NCBI GenBank assembly: GCA_037179335.1
Contig: JAKZHN010000005.1
Location: 1,674,001 to 1,738,000 of the forward strand
DNA length: 64,000 nt
From: Cyclaneusma minus
Taxonomy: Eukaryota > Ascomycota > Leotiomycetes > Marthamycetales > Marthamycetaceae
Direction: 5' to 3'
The notes under the pieces were generated by a model, which had not been told where the DNA came from, did not search any database, and saw nothing but the letters and a program-made list of their open reading frames with translations. A program made the translations under genes and the position numbers. Shown here piece by piece: positions 13,256-24,891 of the stretch (the first letter of the stretch is position 1; every line of letters starts with the position of its first letter).

Positions 13256-15829
13256 TAATTAGCTATTTTTTAAATAGCTTATAAAAAAATTAATAAAATA
13301 AATTTCTTTTGGTTTTTATAATATAATTTTAATTGAAATATACGGATAATATACTAGCTTTCATTATATTAAAAATATTATTAAAATAGCTTAGTCGTTT
13401 TAGTTATTTATATTTTAATTTTTTATTTATATTTTAATTTTAATTTTACCGTATAGTTTTTATGGGTATTTTTAATGCTTAATAATTTACAGCTCTAGAA
13501 ATATATTAAAATTTTATTTTATTTTATTAAGATTTTAAAGTTTTCTTTAATATATATACAATAGGGTTTTTATTTAAATTTATAGTATTTTTTATACAAA
13601 ATACTTTTTTATTTATTTTGCTAAATGCTATTTTGTATAATTTAATATTATATTTTTAGCTTTTATATATAAGGTATTTTATATATAATAATTCCCTATT
13701 TACTATATTTAAAATATAAATTATTTCATTTAGCTTTTTTAATTTATTTAATTTATTTTAAGCAATAATTTTATATTTAATTTAGCGTTTATAAATAAAG
13801 CTGGTTTTAGCCTAATTATAATAATTATTGACTATTTATTTAAATTAAAGTATATTTAAAAGTAAATTATATAAATATACAAATATTTTATATATTTTAA
13901 TGCTTTAGTTTTTTATATTATTTTTATTATTAAATCTTTTGATAAAAATTTTAATAATATCATTTAATTTTTATTTTATTTTTATTAAAAAAGCAAATTT
14001 ATAAATATTATATATATATATTATAAATATTAGTAATATAAAGTTTTTATTTAATTTATTATTAATAAAAGCAAAAACGGGAATTATATTTTAAATATTA
14101 ATTGCAATTAAGCAATTAATTATTATACGCCTTTATTTTATAAAAACCTTATTAAATTGGGCAATTATTGGCATTTGTTTTAATGATTATATTTATATTT
14201 ATAATTTATGAAATTAGGAATTTTATTTGCGGCTTTTATAAAATAATTTTAATTATAATTATTATAATTTTGGCTATAATTTTCTTTTATAATTGGCTTT
14301 TCTTTTATAGCTGTGAAAGCTATTATTATTTAAAATATATATTTTATTACCGGGCTATTTATATTTGCAGCCTTTATATTTAGAATTTTTATAATTTTAA
14401 TTCTATTTTTTTTTATAAATGCAATTAAATAAATTATAATCATTAAAATTACAATTAAAATCTAAAAAAATCTAATATTAATTTTGGCTGCGCTATTAAT
14501 CTTTATTTTAATAATAGTCGTGTTTTTTGCTTTTATAATTGGGCTAATATTAAATTGCTATATTGTTTTTTTAAATATTATATAAATATTATAATGTTTT
14601 ATAATTATTATAAGATTTTTTAAATTATTTGTATTATTTATATCAAATATTTTTTTAATTCTAAATTAAAGATTGTGTTTATTTTTGCATTTAGTATTTT
14701 TTGGCTATATTAAATATATATTATATATTAATTTATAATTAATTATTTTATGAAAAAATAAAATTTTGTTTCATATTATTATAAAACTTAAAAATAAAAT
14801 AATTATTCAAAAATATAAAAAATATATTCTTTCTATAAAAAATCAAGATTTTTATTTTATAATAAAAAGTTTTAATTATTTTATTTTTTAAGCTTTTTTA
14901 GCAAATTGGTTTAATTCGTATAATATATATTATTGTTTTATATTTATTATATTTAATATTTAAGTTTTAGATTTCCTTTTTTTAAATTTATAATTTATTT
15001 AATAATATTGCTATATAATATATATATGCCTTTTCAATGCAATTAAAGCATAATAAATATAAATTATATTATTTTTTAAAAAAGAAATTTAAAACTATAT
15101 ATTAAAAAATTTTTATAGACAATTAAATTATTTATAATATTTATATATATATTATATATAATATAACTTAATTTTTAATATACGGGAATTTTTAAGCATG
15201 CAAGAGTTTTTGGTAATTAATTGCTTATTATTGAAATTTAAGCTAAATAGGCTATATTTATAAATAAGGATTGCAATTTTAGCTTGCAATTTTGCAATTT
15301 TCTTTTTAGCTTTAAATTTTTAAATAATGTATTAAATGGTTATAATATTATTAAAAGTTAAATTTGCTTAATTTTGAATTAAATTAAAAATAAAAATAAA
15401 AACTTAATTAATTTTGTTTTTATACAATATATTTATATTTTTGGCTGGGGCGTTTTAATTTTAATTTTATTTAAGCTGGTTTATATTCATGAATTGGCTA
15501 TTTAGCACAAAAAAGCTATTAAATATTTTTTAATTTAAAGCAAAAAAGCTTTTAGGCTATTTTTAATTATTAATATTAGCAGCGCTTTTATTAATATTAT
15601 TAATAAATATATTATTATTTTTAATAAATACGATTTTTTAATTTGGTATATAAATTTAATTAATATTGTTATTAATATTAAGCTTTTTTAAAATTAAATA
15701 AAATTGGTTTTTAAAGTTTTTAATAGGAGTTTTGCAAATAAAATTATTATTAAATTTGCGGCTAATAAATTGGATAATTATTATTTTGCCAAATTATTAT
15801 TTTTTAAAATAAAAGCGGCTACTTTATTA

Positions 15830-16065
15830 TAATGGTTAAAAATAAATTAATAAATAAAAATATATTATATATATATTTTAATTATAAAAAATAGCCGCTG
15901 TATTTTTTTAATAAAAATAACAGCATTTAAATATTATATATTAAAAGCCTTGCTTAGCTTTTTTAATAAATAACGCTTATTTTTTGCGCACTTTTAGCGC
16001 AAATATTTTATAGGGTGCCCGCAAGGCGCCTTTCTCGGCCCCGTGTGATATTAATAAACGAATAA
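15830..16065 (+). repeat. LTR-like repeat, forward orientation
   Basis: Partner of the inverted copy at 9,415-9,625. It holds the most G+C-rich patch of the AT block (GGGTGCCCGCAAGGCGCC, then CTCGGCCCCGTGTGATATT), followed by AATAAACGAATAAAAGAAAC, which looks like a polyadenylation region. It sits about 2.2 kb upstream of the plus-strand RT of element A. That position and orientation suit a 5' LTR, perhaps better preserved than the rest. A matching 3' LTR near 21.1-21.4 kb could not be confirmed. Confidence 0.6.
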
Positions 16066-16319
16066 AAGAAACAAATATATTAAAAAATGCTTATTTAATA
16101 TCAAGGCCGCTAAATATAATAATTTTGAATTAATTTTAAATAAGCTTTAATAAGCTATTGCTATAATTATAATAATTCTATAAATTTATTTGCATTTTTA
16201 AAGCCTTATATAATATATTTAAAAACCAATAATAAAAATATTGCAAAGCTTATAATATTTTTATTGCAAGTCTTTTTAAATATATTATCCGGAAATAAAA
16301 AAAAAGCAAGCTAATATTA

Positions 16320-16500
16320 AAAGTAATTGAGGTAAATTTAAAAACCATAATAAATTTAAAAGCTATAGCAAATTTGGCTGCAATAATAGCAAATTTAAAT
16401 ATAATAAAAATTTAAATAATAATTATAAAAATAATAAAAGTAATAGCCGCAAAAGCTATAAAAATAATAATAGCTATAAAAAATACCAGAATCTTATTAA
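16320..16500 (+). pseudogene. possible gag C-terminus of element A
   Basis: The plus strand is rich in AAT, AGC and AAA codons and suggests an Asn/Ser/Arg/Lys-rich tract, as in the C-terminal part of many fungal gypsy gag proteins. It lies between the presumed 5' LTR and the RT of element A, where gag is expected. No zinc knuckle is readable. The call rests mainly on position and composition. Confidence 0.3.
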
Positions 16501-18239
16501 TATTATAAATTAAAAAAATATAATCAATATAATAGCCTTGGCCAAAATTTCATTATTTTTACCATTGCCAATTATAATATTTAAAAATCGGGAAATAATA
16601 ATTTCTTAGCCTAAATCGCAATTAAAAACATTATAAAAATAATAAAATAATATAGTATTTCTATAGTTTTAATATTTAAAAAAATGCATTATTTAAATTA
16701 TAATTTAATAAAACATTTTAATTAATTTCAATTAACATTTTATTATTTTCCAAGCATATAAAACAATTTATAATTATTTTAATTAATAGCAAATATTTTA
16801 AAACTGGCTTTATTAATTGGGATTTTACTAAAAAAAATTCCTTTGCTCCAGTCTTTTAAATTTAAATAATTAGCTTTAGCAAATAAAAGACCGGCTTTAT
16901 TAATAATAAAAATCCTAATTGCAAAAACCGCTATTAATAATTATATTAAAAAATAAATATCTTTTTAATAAAATTATCCTTTGCTATTTTAATTATTTTT
17001 GGATCTTTATAGCTAAAATACTATAATTTTAATATTAATTAAATAAAAAAAAGTATTTTATTAAAAAATAAAATATTGCGCTAAAATATAGTTTTTATAT
17101 AAATATTAGCTAATACCAATATATATATTTTATTTTAAATTCTTTGCCTATATTAAAAATCCCAATCTCATTTTAAATTAGCTGGAAAATAGCCTTTTGA
17201 ATTAGCCGGAAAATAACCTAGTTTCTATAATAATACCCTTTATATATTTTAGATCCATATTTTTTATATATTTTAAATTAATATTTCTTAATATAAATAT
17301 TTTTAAAAATAAGCCAATTTTTATAATAATGTTTCCTTTTTTTAAAGCCATTTTCAAATAAGTTTTAGCAATTTGCTTGCGATTATTTAAAAAAAATGAA
17401 AAAAGTAAAAGCCCTATTCCAAACCAGTAAAATAAAATTTAAAAATCAAATTTTAATTATTAATCAAATTTTAATTGCCGAATATAATTTTTATATTATT
17501 AAAACAAATAGCCCGAAATACCAAAATTGTATAATTGCTAATAAATTTCTTTTATTTTTATATTTTGCCAAAACAAATAGCTAAAATTCGCATTATTATT
17601 AAATATATAAAAAAAATTACTCCCTTTATTAAATACTTTTATTCCAGCCCTTTAATTAATAATAAAATATTATTTTAACCGGCCAAATATAAATAATATT
17701 AAAATATTTATAGCGATTAGTTTTGTTATATTTTATTATTAGAAAAAAATTATATTATAAAAATTATTTGGAAAAGATTAAATAAAATACTAAAAAAAAG
17801 GAAATATAAAATATAAAGCTTTTAAAACTGCTAAATACTATATAGAAAAGTATTTTTATAAGATATTTTTATAAAATAAAAATACCCTAATAAGCTTTAT
17901 ACTATATTTTCGCTAATTTTAATAATTTTCTGGCCAGCTATTATATTAAAAAACATTAACAAATTAAATTTAATTAATTAAATAAATTAAATCGAATTAT
18001 AAAAAATAATATAGCCAAATTTATAAAGAAAAAGCCGGAAATGATAAATCAGAAAATTAAAACCAAGTTTTTTTATTGACTTTAAAATCTTTTTAAAGCT
18101 TTTCTTTTATAAAAAGCAAATAAGCTTTCCTTTAAATAATTGTAAAATTATAAAATTATAAAATTAAGCTAATATTAAAAATACAATTCCTAAATTATAA
18201 AAATTGCCCTCTATTATTTAAAAAACTTATATATATACG

Positions 18240-19450
18240 GAAATAATTAAAAAAAAAAAGTTAAAATTCAAATATACTGCCCTTTTAATACTTGCAATTA
18301 AATTAAAAAACAAGTAAAAATTTATCATAATTATAAAGGCTTAAATAATATTATAATTAAAAACCGGTATCTATTAGCTTTAATTAAAAAAATACTTAAT
18401 ATAATATGTAATATAAATATTTATACCAAATTAAATATTATTATAGCATTTAATGAAATTAAAATTGCAAAAAGAAAAAAAAAGAAAAAAGAAAAACAGC
18501 CTTTATTATTAAATTTAAACTATTTAAATTCTTAATTATACCATTTGGATTTCATAATGCCTTTGCTTTTTTTAATACTATATTAGTAATATATTATTTA
18601 ATTTATTAAATAGAATTTATATTGTATATTTAAATGATTTTTTAATTTCTTAAAATAATTTAAAAGCATACTAAAAACATATATAGAAAATAATTAAAAG
18701 CTTGCAAAATATAGGTTTGCAAATTAATATTAATAAATAGAAATTTAAAATTATTAAAATAAAATATTTAAAATTTTATATTATTCTAAATAATATAAAA
18801 ATAAATCCGGATAAAATAGCAGTAATTATAATTTGGAAATTATTAATCTTTATAAAAAACTTTTAAAAATTTATAAAATTTGCTAATTTTTATAAAAGAT
18901 TTATTTAAAACTTTTTAGCAATTGCTAAATTATTCAATCGATTAATTAAAAACAATTAAAGAATATTGGAAATAAAAATAGCAGCAAATTTTTAATAAAT
19001 TAAAAATATTATTTATTATAGCCCTAATTTTGGTTTTTTTTTCATTATAGCAAATAAATAATACTTAAAATAAATATTTTAAATTAGGCTTCAAAAAATA
19101 CTTTCCTTATATAATAAAAAGGAAATTTTATATTTAATTGCCTATTTTTTAAAAGTTTATAGCCTTGCGAAATGCAATTATAAAATTTATAATAAAAAAT
19201 GTCTAGCAATTATTAAATATTTAAAAAAAAATAAAAACCAAAAATCCAAAATTTGCTAGAAAAAATAAAAATTTAAACGGATTATAATAATTTGCGCTAT
19301 TTTACCACTATTAAGCAATTAAATTAAAGGCAAATTTATTAGGGTAAGCTTTTTTTAAAATTCAATTTTTGCATTATTTTCCGGCCTGGTATTAAAGCAA
19401 TTAAACTAAATATTTTAAATAGAAAATTTAAAAATAAGCCTTGGGATTTT
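18240..19450 (+). pseudogene. Ty3/gypsy RT-RNase H remnant (element A)
   Basis: Plus-strand reading through stops gives IYHNYKGLNNIIIKNRY (family VDYRGLNxITIKNRYPLP) near 18,320-18,370. IYTKLNIIIAFNEIKIAK (FTKLDxxxAFxxIRIA) follows, then FKLFKFLIIPFGFHNAFAFF, equivalent to YGLFEYLVMPFGLTNAPATF, and a degenerate YLDDILIFSK motif. The RNase H end is very clear: LRYFTTIKQLN at about 19,290-19,325. It is followed by a stretch matching FDFxIxYRPGxxNxxADALSR up to about 19,430. The polymerase order is standard and the element is inactive. The better-preserved phase suggests decay mainly by substitution. Confidence 0.87.
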
Positions 19451-20779
19451 AATAATAATTTTTTTTAATATAAATAAAAAGTATTTTTTCCAAAAGCCAA
19501 ATTCAGCCCTAAAGCCTTTTAAAATATATTGGCTAATATAAAATTAAAAAATATATATATTTAGCCTTTATAATTTTTATTACGCCAAATTTAAAATAAT
19601 TAATTAATAAAATAATTATCCAAATATACCAATAATTAAATATAATTAAAAAAAAATCCTAATTGCTTTAATAAATAAAAATTTAAAAGCCTGGCCTAGA
19701 AATATTTAAAATATATTTAAAAGGCAAATATTAATTTTTTTAAAATTGAAAGGCCGCATTATATTTTAAAATTTTAACAATATAAATAAACTATTTGTTT
19801 TATTTAATTATTTAAATTTAGCTATTTAATTTATTTCTAAATATTATTTTATAATTTTAATTATTTATTTAAAACGAGTTAAAATTCTGGCCAATATTAG
19901 CTAATATTATTAATAGTTTAAAATATTAAAAAATATAGCTAAATATATTAAAAATGCAAATTTTATAATAGAATAAAGACATTTAAAATTTTATTTTAAA
20001 AAAAATTAAAAATTTTATTAATATTATTTAGGGCTTGGTTAAATATTTTTATAAATTATATTATACTATTATTAAAATATAAAAAACGGGGCTAAAGATA
20101 TTAATATATAATAATAATAATTTACAAATTAATTAAAATAAGGCATTTTATTTTTATAAAAAACTTAAAAACTAAAAAATTAGCAAAAGCTTTTATTTAA
20201 AAAATCTATTATATTTATAGGATTTCGGATAATATTATTTTAAATTAAGGTATTTAATTTATTTTCCAAGTTTGGAAATATTTATTTAAATGGTTTAAAA
20301 TTGATTTTAAGCTATTATTATTATTATTATTTTAAAATTAATAGCTAAATAAAAAAAATTAAGATATATTCAAAGCAGTATTTTAAAAGTTTTATATTGT
20401 TTATATAAAATAATTAAATAAATTAGCTATTTTTAGCAGAATTTGCATTAAATAATTAAGTTTTTAAAATTATAAAAATTATATTGTTTTTTGCAAATTA
20501 TAAATATTATTTTTAAATAAATATAAAGCTTTTATAATTATGCTTTTTAAATATATTACCTATTTAAAAATAAGAATTTTATAAGGCAAATATAATAGTA
20601 AATTATATAAAATAAATTTATATTTAATTAAAAGCTTTGGCCTAGCAACTTATTAATAAGTATAAAAAAAATGCAAATTAATATTATTTAAAAGCTTTAA
20701 TATTTAAAAAGGGATAATTAATATATATTAATATTAAAAATAAAAAAATAAAAAGCTTTATAAAAAACAAACCCGGATT

Positions 20780-21060
20780 TTGGCTAATAAATAAAATTTA
20801 GAAAAAGGTATATAGCTTAAAATTTCTAAATAATCTAAAAATCTTTCTAGCATTTTATATATTTTTTAAATTAAAACCGGAATTAAAGGGCTTACCAGGC
20901 TAAAATAAAATTAATAAACTAAAAAGCAAAAATATTAAAAAGAAAAAAAGAAGAATAGAAATTTAATAGTATTTTAAGTATTTATAATTAAAATTGAAAA
21001 TTAAATTAAAATTTTATTTATTAAATTAAATAAAAAAAAATATAAGCTAAGCTAATAGCT
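20780..21060 (+). pseudogene. integrase C-terminus and chromodomain remnant (element A)
   Basis: Near 20,840-20,900 the plus strand reads IFLAFYIFFKLKPELKGLPG, the decayed form of the gypsy integrase end IHPVFHVSLLKP...LPGQ. About 60 bases later comes a segment resembling ILDSR...KLKYLIKWKGY, the start of a chromodomain, which directs chromovirus integration to heterochromatin. A KPGP-like end follows near 21,125. With the RT at 18.2-19.45 kb and the LTR-like repeat at 15.83 kb this outlines one element of about 5.3-5.6 kb. The chromodomain match is weaker than the integrase-end match. Confidence 0.65.
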
Positions 21061-21480
21061 AAAAGCGAATTTGCATAAATATAAAAAATACTTATAAAAT
21101 TAATATTAGCAATATTTAAATAAGCCTGGCCTATTAGGCTTTTTAATTAAAAAATATTATAATATAGCAAAAATATAATATAGCTAAATAGTATAATATA
21201 ACCAAATGGTATAATATAGCCAGCTAATAATATAGTATAATTAGCCGCTATAATATTAGTTTTTTTAAAAAAAATTGGCGCTTAATATTATAATAAAAAA
21301 ATATATAGGACTTTTAAATTAAAATACGGATATTTTTAATTAAAAAATTATATAATAAATGTAAATATTTAAAAATATAATTTTTAACGCTATTTAAAAT
21401 AAATAGCGATTTAAAAGGAAACACTATTAGAATACAATTTTGTATTTTGCCTTAGGCACGCTTATATATATAGCATATAC

Positions 21481-21500
21481 CGCTAGCACTATCGCTAGCG
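21481..21500. repeat. perfect 7-base inverted repeat at block boundary
   Basis: CGCTAGC, a six-base spacer and GCTAGCG form a perfect hairpin-capable inverted repeat just inside the gene-type side of the composition boundary. It may be chance. No terminal-repeat element could be built from it. Confidence 0.5.
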
Positions 21501-21590
21501 CCGTAAACCCGTAAAAAGCCCTTATAGCTCCGCCCTGGCTGGAAAGCTTCCCTCTCCAGCTCACAACATCATTCTACCTCGACCCCTGCC

Positions 21591-22309
21591 TTGACCCCTG
21601 CCCTGCGCCGTGATACCATTCCATCCGGATCTCCTGCACCCAAGGAGGTTCTGAGTGAACCTTTGTCTGACCCGTCAGCAAGCATCCCACAGAATGGTCT
21701 GAAGCGAACATCTCACATTTCAAAAGAGTCAGACCAGAGTCAGTCCAAAAAGCAAAGAACAGATAGATCCGGAAATGGAGGTGACGAAAGCGAGATGTCG
21801 GCTAGGGAATTTCTTCGGTAAGTTAGGGTGCATGAATTCGATGGCTATCTCGGCTAACTTCGACCTTTTACAGTACCCATGGCTATGATGAGCGTCGATT
21901 GATCATACACTGCGAAGTCGAAGATGCTTATCTAACCTTCCCATTGCAAATCTTCGCGCTCAAGTCGCCCATAATACAACATGAAGTATGCAGCGATGAG
22001 GCCTCGACCAAGCATCCCGGAAGCAAGTCAATCAACAAACCCATCGAGATCTCTATTCCCGAGTACAAGCTCGAGGACGTATCGCACATACTCCAATTCG
22101 TGCAGACCGGAAAAACGAATTTTGAGCTAGATGTCACTACAGAGCAAGGAAGCGCCGACCGCTTACTGCGCAAAATTCTCGTCTTCGGGGACTTGGTACA
22201 TCAGTACCAAATCCAAGGGGGTCACCAGTATTGTCGAGACGCAGCCAGTGCTCTCCTTCGCCAAGAGCCCAAGGGACTCACTTCAGACCTTCTCAAATGG
22301 GTTGTCTAA
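21591..22309 (+). CDS. BTB/POZ-like protein, 5' end missing
   Basis: Two exons: to 21,817, and 21,874-22,309, around a 56-base intron (GTAAGT...TTTTACAG). The joined frame reads ...SAREFLRTHGYDERRLIIHCEVEDAYLTFP.... It resembles fungal BTB-fold proteins, in which a short strand-turn-strand start (LIIHCEVEDAYLTFPLQIFALKSPIIQHE) is followed by a helical part with an FGDLVHQYQIQGGHQYCRDAA adaptor-like end. The open frame runs up to a stop at 21,525, yet no in-frame ATG precedes the intron except a late one at 21,796. The true start is therefore missing, spliced from upstream, or lost at the RIP boundary 150 bases away. The first 70 residues are Ser/Pro/Lys-rich and probably disordered. The BTB call is by resemblance only. 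Confidence 0.55.
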
Positions 22310-22809
22310 AAGCCCACGGTCTGCTTTGAGAAGCCATGCATTGTGACAGACTTTCTCTTGCGCTTTGCAGCCAACTGTCATCTGGCTGGACAAGGATTCA
22401 ATGAGGGAAAAACGAGATATCCCGGCTTCTCTGACCTTGTCATTGAAGTCAGTGTTGCTATTCTTCCCACGGTCGTTGTACTTCAGGGGGGAAAGAGATC
22501 CTGGACAGACCCAGCAATTGGGCACTCTTTCTCAGTCTAGCGCGACTATAGCACGAGAAGTTGTCAAAACTTGTGACCTAGGAATAGAATCACAGGGACG
22601 AGGAGTTCTTTGCGAATATACCCCTTCCGAAACTTCAAACATGGAGTGCAGAGTTAAGTAGACATGGAGTCTCTCAGTCTCAGTCTCGGTTGCCATAGCT
22701 TGTTTCTGTTCCTATTCCTATTTCTGCCCTTCGATGATAGCAACCTCTGTCAACGCCAAATGTGCCTCTCAATGCCAAAGGAGCATCTCAATGCCAGAGG
22801 GGCCTCTCA
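22310..22809. other. intergenic, no gene seen
   Basis: Several overlapping short frames exist but none has coding character. A CAG acceptor-like site near 22,369 could mark one more BTB-gene exon. I could not find a good donor or family match to support it. Confidence 0.5.
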
Positions 22810-22945
22810 ATTCTCCCATTACTTAGAATATTCCGAATCACTTGGGATATTCCGAATTACCCTGAATATTCCCAATTACTTGAGATACTCGGAATAACCT
22901 GGATTATCCCCAGTTATTTGGAATATTCCTAGTTATTTGTACCTA
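22810..22945. repeat. decayed 20-base minisatellite, block 1
   Basis: About six degenerate copies of a unit of the form AATTACTTGGGATATTCCG stand in tandem. The same kind of unit, same strand, recurs at 56.85-57.2 kb and 58.8-59.05 kb, with TTTCTCC in place of ATATTCC. It immediately precedes the truncated GNAT frame. Confidence 0.75.
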
Positions 22946-22979
22946 GATACTTCTCAGCCACGAGTCATTGCAGTGAACA

Positions 22980-23549
22980 GTGGACTTGCATCATCTGAAG
23001 AGCCTCTTTCCCAAAGTACTGACTACCATGCTGACTATTGTATGTGAAGTCCTCTCACCTCTGCGTCAAGCTTATGGGGGGAAGCATCATGCGCGGTGTC
23101 AAAAGTCCTCATCCCCATCGCCAAACAGCCAGGAACACAAAAAGGAGCAGATCGTCGCGCTCGCTGAGTGGCACTCGCTACCAACGACAGAACCTAAGCC
23201 AGGCCCAGGCACGGTGCTGGAGCCGCCCACAGACGGCGACCAAGCTTTCGCGGCCAAGTTCTTTGGGGCGCTGGTCGAGAATCATCGCAAGATTATGGGT
23301 TGGAGGAGACATTGGTATTTGGAGCTGTTGGCTACGCGTTCGGAATGGCAGGGGAAGGGCGCTGCGGGACAGTTGATTCGCTGGGGTCTGAGCAAGGCTG
23401 ATGAGGAGCAGGTAGAGACGTACATTGAAGCGAGTCCAAAGGGGAAGGCTGTCTATGAACACTTTGGGTGGAAGGAAGTCGAAAGAATCGACATGCTAGA
23501 GGGCAGGTTCATCGAGTGTTGCATGGTAAGGGAGAAGAGGAGCGGCTGA
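22980..23549 (+). pseudogene. GNAT N-acetyltransferase, 5'-truncated
   Basis: The last 135 codons are a convincing GNAT fold. IVALAEWHSL is followed by an acidic-to-basic linker, HWYLELLATRSEWQGKGAAG (acetyl-CoA-binding motif A, Q-x-x-G-x-G/A type), a helix, and AVYEHFGWKEV, the conserved C-terminal YxxxGF/W motif. Such enzymes transfer acetyl from acetyl-CoA to an amine. The substrate cannot be told. The first 50-60 codons look non-coding: the open frame starts with GTG, the first ATG is at 23,028, and the N-terminal strand and helices expected in a protein of about 220 residues are absent. I infer a remnant that lost its 5' end beside the minisatellite, or a gene with unrecognised upstream exons. 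Confidence 0.6.
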
Positions 23550-24891
23550 TGGCCTGCATCGTCTCGGTTCAAGTTTGGACTCTTTTATCTGTCGATCCTC
23601 GCATCACTGAGTTATTTTGTATGGCTGTTCGCGTTATGATTTGCTCTGCTCCATGTCACACGTCAAGGCCTGCTAATGCCACCCACGCCTATCTCATCGA
23701 TGGTGTTATGATGCGTGGGGACTATCTCTTCGTTCCATTCCTGCTGAGCTGCTGAATACTACCAGCACTTTTGTTCTCTGACAAATGCCTATATGAGCAA
23801 TTTAGAAACCTGCCAGTGCGGGGTTCTACCTGTTGCGTTACTCGTATTGTCAGCATATTAGCAGCTGACATGCGTTTGGCTTGCATGCCATGGTCATAAA
23901 ACCTGCAATCCACAATCTGCAGCCGGGTAGCTGGTAGGCCAGTGATATGAATTCCCAGTCCAGTGATATACTCATTGATAGCTGGCCTTGTAGTGGGTGT
24001 CGAAGCTGTCAATTTTTCTTTACGTCAAACGGTTTGAGGCTCTGAACTATCTTTTCTTTCGAAGTCTAAGAGATTTAAAGAGGATACGGACTCATGTCTA
24101 TCGTCAGATTTCGAAAAGAACTCCCTGGTGAACGGTTGGGATTCCTTGTTTCAAGTACGAATTCATTTGTTGCCCCGGACATTTATATTCCGTGTGGATT
24201 AGGATCTCTGCTCTGATTGGCAGCCGACGAACAGCGCCCTATGGTCCTACCATGCACCAAAGGCGTGGGAGCGGGCCGCGATCTGCCAATATCTCGCCAC
24301 CGATAACTTCAAACGAGTGCGTTCAATACGTACAAGAGATCTGTAGTGGATGAAATTGCTGCTATTATACCAACAGCTAAGGGCAGAGCCTCAAGCACTT
24401 GGTGAGTCAGCTCTACTTCTGTGGCGAATTCTGATGCGTTATTCGAAAACACCTGCAAGACATCAGCCTTCTACCTGCGTTGACCCCCACGCTCCGTTCG
24501 CCAGGGTCGCAGAGCATCGATACGTTCGCCTGTACGTAAAATACAGGTGTCTTCCCAGTCTCAAAGGCGTGCGAGGGTGGACGTATTGCTGCATTCATGC
24601 AGTACGCATGCTGTAGAAGTGTTACAAAGCTAAGATCTGACAATAATGGCAGGGCAGGGTGGCGTTCTTCAGCCCTACTCCAAATTGAAGATTCCACGAG
24701 TAAGGCTGCCTCAAAGTCCGCGGAAGTGCGGCAATTCTACTAAAGCAGGATGCGAGGATCTCGTTCAGCTTTAATATGCACCTTATACGTGCGTCCGAGG
24801 GTCCTGCCCGTGCTCCTCTTATATTATTAGAGTCTATTTGTCTATTCGCCTCTTGACTCTTCTTTTTCATACAACACATTTCTCAAGTATC
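23550..24891. other. 1.3 kb intergenic, no gene seen
   Basis: Only short unsupported frames. The last 250 bases before the regulator gene must hold its promoter and 5' leader. No specific element is recognised. Confidence 0.6.

Larger units (their letters stand above)
1..21430. repeat. AT-rich, RIP-mutated retrotransposon block
   Basis: About 21 kb of extremely AT-rich DNA, ending abruptly near 21,430 where gene-type composition begins. No open reading frame here exceeds about 76 codons and none looks like a real protein. Read through their stops, at least three stretches give recognisable Ty3/gypsy polymerase sequence, so the block is mainly dead LTR retrotransposons. The pattern (TpA-rich, transitions between copies, coding frames riddled with stops) is that of repeat-induced point mutation, a pre-meiotic fungal defence against repeats. 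Residual C lies mostly after G. Stretches outside the sub-features listed hold nothing I can identify. Confidence 0.93.

Noticed and set aside
1980..17584. Short open frames of 60-76 codons in the AT block
   Set aside because: Composition is that of random AT-rich sequence (Ile/Tyr/Phe/Lys/Asn/Leu only); none has a motif, and retroelement frames read better through their stops.
22343..22661. Overlapping plus frames after the BTB-like gene
   Set aside because: Short and in competing phases, with no splice donor linking them convincingly to the BTB exon.
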